DNA from: Streptomyces sp. 11x1 | Lineage (GTDB): Bacteria > Actinomycetota > Actinomycetes > Streptomycetales > Streptomycetaceae | DNA: 64,000 nucleotides | NCBI RefSeq assembly: GCF_032598905.1 | Contig: NZ_CP122458.1 | Coordinates: 2,108,001-2,172,000 of the forward strand | Direction: 5' to 3' | Position numbers and translations under genes: made by a program | Shown: positions 59,193-64,000 of the stretch, piece by piece | How positions within the stretch are numbered: position 1 is the stretch's first letter | Layout of the letters: each line of letters starts with the position of its first letter | The notes under the pieces: generated by a model | The model's database searches: none | The model's input: the letters and a program-made list of their open reading frames with translations, nothing else | What the model was told of the DNA's origin: nothing

Positions 59193-61070
59193 ATGTCCCA
59201 GTCCCCCACCCGCCGGCTGACCGTCGCCCAGGCGCTGGTGCGGTTCCTGTCCGCGCAGTACACCGAGCGCGACGGTGTGCGCCACCGGCTGATCGCCGGA
59301 ACCTGGGGCATCTTCGGCCACGGCAACGTCGCGGGCCTGGGTCAGGCGCTGCTCGAGGCCGGTGAGGAGACGATGCCGTTCCACCAGGGCCGCAACGAGC
59401 AGTCCATGGTGCACGCCGCCGTCGGGTACGCCCGCCAGCTGAACCGGCTCTCCGCGCAGGCGGTCACCACCTCCATCGGCCCCGGCGCCACCAACCTGGT
59501 CACCGGCGCCGCCCTCGCCACCATCAACCGGCTGCCCGTACTGCTGCTGCCCGGCGACTACTTCGCGACCCGCACCGCCGACCCGCTGCTCCAGCAGTTG
59601 GAGCACCCCACGGAGGCCGATGTCTCGGTCAACGACACCCTGCGCCCGGTCTCCCGGTACTTCGACCGGATCACCCGCCCCGAGGCGCTGATCCCGGCCG
59701 CCCTGAACGCCATGCGGGTGCTCGCCGACCCCGTCGACACCGGCGCCGTCACGCTCGCGCTGCCGCAGGACGTCCAGGCCGAGGCGTACGACTGGCCGGA
59801 GGAGTTCTTCGCCGACCGCGTGTGGAACGTACGCCGTCCCCTGCCCGACCCGGTCGAGCTGGCGGAGGCGGTGCGGGCGATCCGTGCCGCGCGACGGCCG
59901 CTGATCGTCGCGGGCGGCGGCGTCCACCACAGCGAGGCCGAGGAGGCGTTGAAGGCACTGGTCGACGCCACGGGCATCCCGGTCGCCTCCACCCAGGCGG
60001 GCAAGGGCTCGCTGCGCCACGACCACCCGGCCGATCTCGGCGGCATCGGCCACACCGGCACGGCGGTCTGCGACGACCTGGCCCGGACGGCCGACCTGAT
60101 CGTCGGTGTCGGCACCCGGTACACGGACTTCACCACCGCCTCCCACACACTCTTCCAGGACCCGGACGTCCGTTTCGTCAACCTCAACATCGCCGCGTTC
60201 GACGCCCACAAGCTGGCCGCCCGGACGGTGGTCTGCGATGCGCGGGCGGGGCTCGCAGCGCTCACGGACGCGCTCGCCGGCCACCGGGTGGACGAGGCGT
60301 ACGAGGCCGAGTACCGGGCCGGCAAGGAGCACTGGGAGCGGGTCGTCGAGGCCGCCTGCACCGCCGCCGACGAGCACGCCGTGCCCACCCAGACCCAGGT
60401 GCTCGGCGCCCTGGACTCGGTCGTCGGCGACGAGGACGTGGTCATCAACGCGGCCGGCTCGCTCCCCGGCGACCTGCACAAGCTGTGGCGGGCCCGGGGC
60501 CCCCGCCAGTACCACCTGGAGTACGGCTACTCCTGCATGGGCTACGAGATCCCCGCCGGGATCGGCGTCCAGCAGGCGGCACCCGGCACGGCCGTCTGGT
60601 CGCTGGTCGGGGACGGCACCTATCTGATGATGCCCACGGAGATCGTCACGGCCGTCCAGGAGGGCCTGCCGGTCAATCTGGTCCTCGTCCAGAACCACGG
60701 CTACGCCTCCATCGGCGGCCTCTCCGAGTCGGTCGGCGGCGAGCGCTTCGGCACCGCCTACCGCTACCGCGCCGCCGACGGCACATTCTCCGGCCCCCCG
60801 CTCCCGGTGGACCTCGCCGCCAACGCGGCCAGCCTCGGCATGGACGTCATCCGCGCCAAGACCGTCAAGGAGCTGCGCGACGCGCTGGCGGCGGCCCGCG
60901 CCTCGGACCGGCCCACCTGTGTGTACGTCGAGACCGACCCGACGCCCACGGCTCCCCCGGCCGAGGCCTGGTGGGACGTCCCGGTCGCGGAGACCGCCTC
61001 GCGGCCCGCGGCCGTGGAGGCGCGCACCACCTACGACCGCGAGGTGGCCCAGCGGCGCCGCCACCTCTGA
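59193..61070 (+). CDS. iolD: 3D-(3,5/4)-trihydroxycyclohexane-1,2-dione hydrolase
   Basis: A 625-residue thiamine-diphosphate-dependent ring-opening enzyme of inositol catabolism, converting trihydroxycyclohexane-dione to 5-deoxyglucuronate. The cofactor-Glu region is GHGNVAGLGQALLEAGEETM (about 34-53), with GRNEQSMVHAAVGYARQ. The ThDP/metal motif GDGTYLMMPTEIVTAVQEGL (about 472-491) and QNHGYASIGGLSESVGGERF are IolD-specific. ATG 59193 is preceded by GTGAGGTCCCG. A short iolC relic lies 51 bp upstream. A hairpin follows the stop. Confidence 0.96.
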   Translation: MSQSPTRRLTVAQALVRFLSAQYTERDGVRHRLIAGTWGIFGHGNVAGLGQALLEAGEETMPFHQGRNEQSMVHAAVGYARQLNRLSAQAVTTSIGPGATNLVTGAALATINRLPVLLLPGDYFATRTADPLLQQLEHPTEADVSVNDTLRPVSRYFDRITRPEALIPAALNAMRVLADPVDTGAVTLALPQDVQAEAYDWPEEFFADRVWNVRRPLPDPVELAEAVRAIRAARRPLIVAGGGVHHSEAEEALKALVDATGIPVASTQAGKGSLRHDHPADLGGIGHTGTAVCDDLARTADLIVGVGTRYTDFTTASHTLFQDPDVRFVNLNIAAFDAHKLAARTVVCDARAGLAALTDALAGHRVDEAYEAEYRAGKEHWERVVEAACTAADEHAVPTQTQVLGALDSVVGDEDVVINAAGSLPGDLHKLWRARGPRQYHLEYGYSCMGYEIPAGIGVQQAAPGTAVWSLVGDGTYLMMPTEIVTAVQEGLPVNLVLVQNHGYASIGGLSESVGGERFGTAYRYRAADGTFSGPPLPVDLAANAASLGMDVIRAKTVKELRDALAAARASDRPTCVYVETDPTPTAPPAEAWWDVPVAETASRPAAVEARTTYDREVAQRRRHL

Positions 61071-61076
61071 CGGAGC

Positions 61077-61094
61077 GCCGCCCTCCGGGGCGGC
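61077..61094 (+). terminator. Hairpin after iolD
   Basis: GCCGCCC and GGGCGGC form a 7-bp stem around TCCG, followed by TTCTCC, 6 bp past the iolD stop. Confidence 0.5.
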
Positions 61095-61135
61095 TTCTCC
61101 CCAGCCGCATCCGCGGGTCATGTAAGGACAATGCG

Positions 61136-61154
61136 TTGACAGGGGTTCCTGTCA
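61136..61154. promoter_or_regulatory. Operator-like dyad TGACAGG-GGTT-CCTGTCA upstream of the GntR gene
   Basis: A perfect 7-4-7 dyad (61137-61154) whose first half begins TTGACAGGGG, the same ten bases found in both arms of the importer/iolD dyad. It ends 21 bp before the GntR start, where autoregulation would act. Confidence 0.7.
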
Positions 61155-61175
61155 TCCGGACGGACGGATACCCTC

Positions 61176-61946
61176 ATGGGCGTGACCAGCGCGACTACGG
61201 GGAGTACAGGGAGTCTCGGCCTCAGCGTCGACCGGAGCAGCCCGGTGCCGCTGTACTACCAGCTGGCCCGCCAGCTGGAGTCGGCGATCGAGCGCGGTGC
61301 GCTCGGCCCGGGCAGCCTCCTGGGCAACGAGATCGAGCTCGCCGGCCGTCTCGGCCTGTCCCGGCCGACGGTACGGCAGGCCATCCAGTCGCTCGTCGAC
61401 AAGGGCCTGCTCGTACGCCGCCGGGGCGTCGGCACGCAGGTGGTGCACAGCCAGGTCAAACGGCCGCTGGAACTGAGCAGCCTGTACGACGACCTGGAGG
61501 CGGCCGGCCAGCAGCCCACGACCAAGGTGTCGCTGAGCGAGATCCGGCCGGCCTCCGCCGAGGTCGCGGCCGCCCTGGGCATCGCCGAAGGCGCCGATGT
61601 GCACCTCTTCGAGCGGCTGCGCCTCACCCACGGTCAGCCGGTGGCGTTCCTCTCCAACTTCGTCCCGGCCGGGCTGCTGGAGCTGGACACCGAACGCCTG
61701 GAGTCGACGGGCCTGTACAGGATGATGCGCAACGCCGGTATCACCCTGCACAGCGCCCACCAGAGCGTCGGCGCCCGTATCGCCACGGCCGAGGAGGCCG
61801 ACCGCCTCGGCGAGCCGGAGGGCGCCGCACTGCTGACCATGCAGCGCACGGCGTACGACGACACCGGGCGCGCCGTCGAGTACGGCGCCCATGTCTACCG
61901 GGCCTCCCGCTACTCCTTCGACTTCCAGCTGCTCGTCCGCAACTGA
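61176..61946 (+). CDS. GntR-family (HutC subfamily) transcriptional regulator, inositol locus
   Basis: A 256-residue regulator. The GntR winged helix spans about 22-90 (VPLYYQLARQLESAIERGAL, then LGLSRPTVRQAIQSLVDKGL). The ligand-binding UTRA domain spans about 105-245 (LRLTHGQPVAFLSNFVPAGL). Its HutC/UTRA layout and neighbours suggest it senses an inositol catabolite and controls iolD and the importer. ATG 61176 has no ribosome site and may be nearly leaderless; GTG 61182 is an alternative. It converges with the oxidoreductase gene. Confidence 0.92.
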   Translation: MGVTSATTGSTGSLGLSVDRSSPVPLYYQLARQLESAIERGALGPGSLLGNEIELAGRLGLSRPTVRQAIQSLVDKGLLVRRRGVGTQVVHSQVKRPLELSSLYDDLEAAGQQPTTKVSLSEIRPASAEVAAALGIAEGADVHLFERLRLTHGQPVAFLSNFVPAGLLELDTERLESTGLYRMMRNAGITLHSAHQSVGARIATAEEADRLGEPEGAALLTMQRTAYDDTGRAVEYGAHVYRASRYSFDFQLLVRN

Positions 61947-61974
61947 CGTCGAGACCGGGGCGGTTCAACCGTTC

Positions 61975-63126
61975 TCAGAGGTTCACCCAGGCCCCCGACT
62001 CGGCGGAGCGGCTCATCGCGTCCAGCGCGGTGGCGCTGTGCACGGCGTCGGCGAGGGTGGTGCCGTGCGGGGTGCCGTCGGCGATGGAGCTCAGGAAGTT
62101 GTACGCCTCGATCACCTTGAGGTCGTCGTAGCCCATGGCGTTGGCGGAGCCCGGCTGGAACGCGGCGTACGTGCCGTGGCCGGGACCGACGTAGAGGGTG
62201 TGGACGGACTGGTCCTGGTAGGCGTCGCCCTTGCTGACGCCCAGCTCGCCCATGCGGCGGAAGTCCCAGAAGAGGGCGCCCTCGGTGCCGTGGATCTCGA
62301 AACCGTAGTTGTTCTGCTCGCCGACGGAGACCCGGCAGGCCTCCAGCACCCCCCGGGCGCCGGAGGTGAAACGGAGCAGGCAGTTGACGTAGTCCTCGTT
62401 CTCGACGGGGCCGAGTTCGCCGCCCGAGGCACGGGTGTGGCCGGCGGTGGCACCGGCGGGCCGGGCCCGCTCGGGGACGAAGATCGCCGTGTCGGCGGTC
62501 AGCGAGGCGATGTCGCCGAGCAGGAAGCGCGCCAGGTCCACCCCGTGCGAGGCGAGGTCGCCGAGGACCCCGCTGCCCCCGCGCTGCCGCTCGTACCGCC
62601 AGGTCAGGGCCCCCTCCGGGTGGGCCGCGTAGTCGCTGAAGAGGCGGACGCGGACATGGGTGACGGTGCCGATCTCCCCGGCGACGATCAGTTCGCGGGC
62701 GGCTTCCACGGCGGGCGCGTTGCGGTAGTTGAAGCCGACGGTGCCCTGGACGCCGGCCTTCGCGACCGCGTCGGCGACGGCGCGGGCGTCGGCGGCGGTG
62801 AGCCCGACCGGCTTCTCGATCCAGATGTGCTTGCCCGCCTCGGCCATGGCGACGCCGATCTCGCGGTGCAGGAAGTTCGGCGCGGTGATGCTGACCGCCT
62901 GGATCCGCGGGTCGTCGAGCACCTCCCGCCAGTCCCGGGCAGTGCCGGCGAACCCGAACTGCCGGGCCGCCTCCTCGGCGCGCCCGGGGACCTCCTCGAC
63001 GACGGTGACCAGCTCGGGCCGCAGGTCCAGCTGTGGGAAGTGGTGGGCCACCCGTGCGTAGGCCTGGGTGTGCACCCGTCCCATCCAGCCGAACCCCACG
63101 ACGGCGACACCGAGCCCACGCACCAT
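61975..63126 (-). CDS. Gfo/Idh/MocA-family oxidoreductase, inositol-dehydrogenase-like
   Basis: A 383-residue NAD(P)-dependent dehydrogenase. The Rossmann motif is VAVVGFGWMGRVHTQAYARV (about 7-26), the catalytic-Lys motif IWIEKPVG (about 104-111), and the second catalytic region GVLGDLASHGVDLARFLLGD with Asp and His near 190-195. It resembles inositol 2-dehydrogenases and related cyclitol or sugar dehydrogenases. ATG 63126 is preceded by an operator-like TGGACCGTTCCA 14 bp upstream. It is divergent from the lacI-type gene and converges with gntR. Confidence 0.92.
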   Translation of the reverse strand: MVRGLGVAVVGFGWMGRVHTQAYARVAHHFPQLDLRPELVTVVEEVPGRAEEAARQFGFAGTARDWREVLDDPRIQAVSITAPNFLHREIGVAMAEAGKHIWIEKPVGLTAADARAVADAVAKAGVQGTVGFNYRNAPAVEAARELIVAGEIGTVTHVRVRLFSDYAAHPEGALTWRYERQRGGSGVLGDLASHGVDLARFLLGDIASLTADTAIFVPERARPAGATAGHTRASGGELGPVENEDYVNCLLRFTSGARGVLEACRVSVGEQNNYGFEIHGTEGALFWDFRRMGELGVSKGDAYQDQSVHTLYVGPGHGTYAAFQPGSANAMGYDDLKVIEAYNFLSSIADGTPHGTTLADAVHSATALDAMSRSAESGAWVNL

Positions 63127-63139
63127 GACTGCCCTTCTT

Positions 63140-63151
63140 TGGACCGTTCCA
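63140..63151. promoter_or_regulatory. LacI-type operator near the oxidoreductase start
   Basis: TGGACCGTTCCA, extended by A/T on both sides (TTT and AAAA), is a near-palindrome of the LacI/CcpA class. The same 12 bases occur inverted at 63222-63233. Confidence 0.65.
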
Positions 63152-63190
63152 AAAGCGTACGCCGCTCACACTGCGGGCATGCTCGGGCAC

Positions 63191-63207
63191 TGTCAAGCCC
63201 TTTGACA
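63191..63207. promoter_or_regulatory. Divergent TTGACA dyad, TGTCAA-N5-TTGACA
   Basis: A perfect 6-5-6 inverted repeat in the centre of the intergenic region provides TTGACA on both strands, so it can act as back-to-back -35 boxes. It lacks the GGGG extension of the iolD-region sites. Confidence 0.5.
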
Positions 63208-63221
63208 CGGACACCCCGCTG

Positions 63222-63233
63222 TGGAACGGTCCA
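63222..63233. promoter_or_regulatory. LacI-type operator just ahead of the lacI-like start
   Basis: TGGAACGGTCCA, the exact inverse of the site at 63140-63151, ends 4 bp before ATG 63238. Its position suggests autorepression. Confidence 0.65.
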
Positions 63234-63237
63234 GGCC

Positions 63238-64000
63238 ATGAGACCTGGACCCGCGAGCCCGACGATCCGCGACGTCGCCGAGCGGGCCGGCGTGTCCAAG
63301 TCGCTGGTCTCGCTGGTGCTGCGCGGCTCGCAGCAGGTGCGCGAGGAGAAGCGGCAGGCGGTGCTGGCCGCCGTGGACGAGCTGGGGTACCGGCCGAACG
63401 CCGCCGCGCGCAGCCTGAGCGAGCGCCGGACCCGCACGGTCGGCGTCCTCCTCAACGACATGCGCAACCCCTGGTTCGTGGAGCTGCTCGACGGCCTCAA
63501 CTCCCGGCTGCACGACAACGGTCTGCGCATGCTGCTGGCCGACGGCCATCTCAACCGGCGGCTCGGGGAGGACCTCACCCGCACCTTCACCGAGCTGCGG
63601 GTCGACGGGCTGATCGCGGTCGGCACCCTGCCGCCCTCCGAGGCGCTGCGCACGGCGGCCGGGCTCGTCCCGACGGTGGTGGCGGGTGCCCGCGAGCCGG
63701 CGCTCCCCCAGGTGGATGTCGTCGCGGGCGACGACCAGCAAGGCGCCCGTCTCGCCACCGAGCACCTCATCGGCCTCGGCCACCGGCGCATCGCGCACAT
63801 CGCGGGGGACGGTGTGGTCGGGGCGCTGCGCCGTCGCAGTTTCGAGACGGTGATGCGCGAGCACGGGCTGGGCGATCTGGCGGCCGTCGAACGGGGCGAC
63901 CTGACCGAGGAGGGCGGCTACCGCGCCACGGTCCGGCTGCTGAACCGCCCCGAACGCCCCACCGCCGTCGTGGCGTTCAACGACATGGCCTGTGTGGGCG
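63238..64000 (+). CDS. LacI-family transcriptional regulator, 3' end outside window
   Basis: At least 254 residues, cut by the right edge. The LacI helix-turn-helix is TIRDVAERAGVSKSLVSLVL (about 9-28) with hinge region GYRPNAAARSLSERRTRTVG. A periplasmic-binding-like sensor domain begins VGVLLNDMRNPWFVELLDGL (about 69-88). It is divergent from the inositol-dehydrogenase-like gene; paired operators flank the intergenic region. ATG 63238 follows no obvious ribosome site beyond GGAACGGTCC, which coincides with the operator. Inducer probably a cyclitol or sugar (inference). Confidence 0.93.
   Translation, partial: MRPGPASPTIRDVAERAGVSKSLVSLVLRGSQQVREEKRQAVLAAVDELGYRPNAAARSLSERRTRTVGVLLNDMRNPWFVELLDGLNSRLHDNGLRMLLADGHLNRRLGEDLTRTFTELRVDGLIAVGTLPPSEALRTAAGLVPTVVAGAREPALPQVDVVAGDDQQGARLATEHLIGLGHRRIAHIAGDGVVGALRRRSFETVMREHGLGDLAAVERGDLTEEGGYRATVRLLNRPERPTAVVAFNDMACVG

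Noticed and set aside
58950..61121. A 723-codon minus-strand open frame opposite iolD
   Set aside because: It is the antisense shadow of iolD, with Gly/Arg/Val-rich low-complexity sequence.
1..64000. tRNA, rRNA, CRISPR and riboswitch signals
   Set aside because: I looked for T-loop-like GTTCGA words, regular repeat-spacer patterns and conserved leader structures; single matches such as the one near 3420 have no supporting cloverleaf, and no array was seen.

Overview
The window is chromosomal DNA of very high G+C content with strong G/C third-position bias, GTG starts, ATGA-type operon overlaps and family content (RheA/Hsp18, YcnI, the FxSxx-COOH system, CU044_5270 beside an ECF sigma factor) typical of Streptomyces. 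No rRNA, tRNA, CRISPR array or prophage was seen. About 53 apparently intact protein genes and eight decayed or truncated ones are described, so this reads as accessory or arm-proximal sequence with small modules and scars of past deletions.

Layout. 1-4 kb: an ECF41/SigJ sigma factor (cut by the left edge) with a G-rich nonamer array upstream, an IS5-like transposase relic, an ECF sigma/CU044_5270 pair, and a DksA-like zinc protein. 4-11 kb: an MFS exporter, then a flavin monooxygenase, SDR and aldehyde dehydrogenase operon followed by an AraC regulator. 11-13 kb: a remnant arsenic locus (arsR, truncated aquaporin gene, divergent arsM). 13-18 kb: a FemX-like ligase and the molybdate transporter modABC with a di-TOBE Mo-binding protein. 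18-27 kb: methyltransferases, a truncated aminotransferase, a DUF2267 protein, the hsp18/rheA heat-shock pair with its textbook RheA operator, then a run of stress and envelope proteins (CBS, anti-sigma-like kinase, YihY, YcnI). 27-38 kb: Tat-exported FAD oxidoreductase, SulP permease, MBL hydrolase, a 210-bp MITE-like element, two alpha/beta hydrolases, VOC, SDR, MHS transporter and PaaX. 39-46 kb: SpoIIE-type phosphatase, Ser/Thr kinase, a polytopic membrane protein and a hydrolase.

46.7-55.5 kb (minus strand) is the most interesting block: a five-gene FxSxx-COOH system, consisting of a 51-aa precursor peptide ending FQSSL (fxsA), a radical SAM/SPASM enzyme fused to a C-terminal HExxH domain (fxsB), a stand-alone TIR protein, a TIR-like FxsC, and a 1329-aa ParA-like/TIR/NB-ARC/TPR protein (fxsT). 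It combines a predicted peptide-modification pathway with innate-immunity-like TIR and STAND modules. Its biological role is not established by the sequence.

55.7-64 kb is a myo-inositol-type catabolic region: a sugar ABC importer, divergent iolD preceded by a frameshifted 5' relic of iolC, a GntR/UTRA regulator, an inositol-dehydrogenase-like oxidoreductase and a divergent LacI regulator (cut by the right edge). A large dyad carrying outward-facing TTGACA boxes lies between importer and iolD. The same TTGACAGGGG word recurs at the GntR gene, and a shared 12-bp palindrome flanks both ends of the iolG-like/lacI intergenic region.
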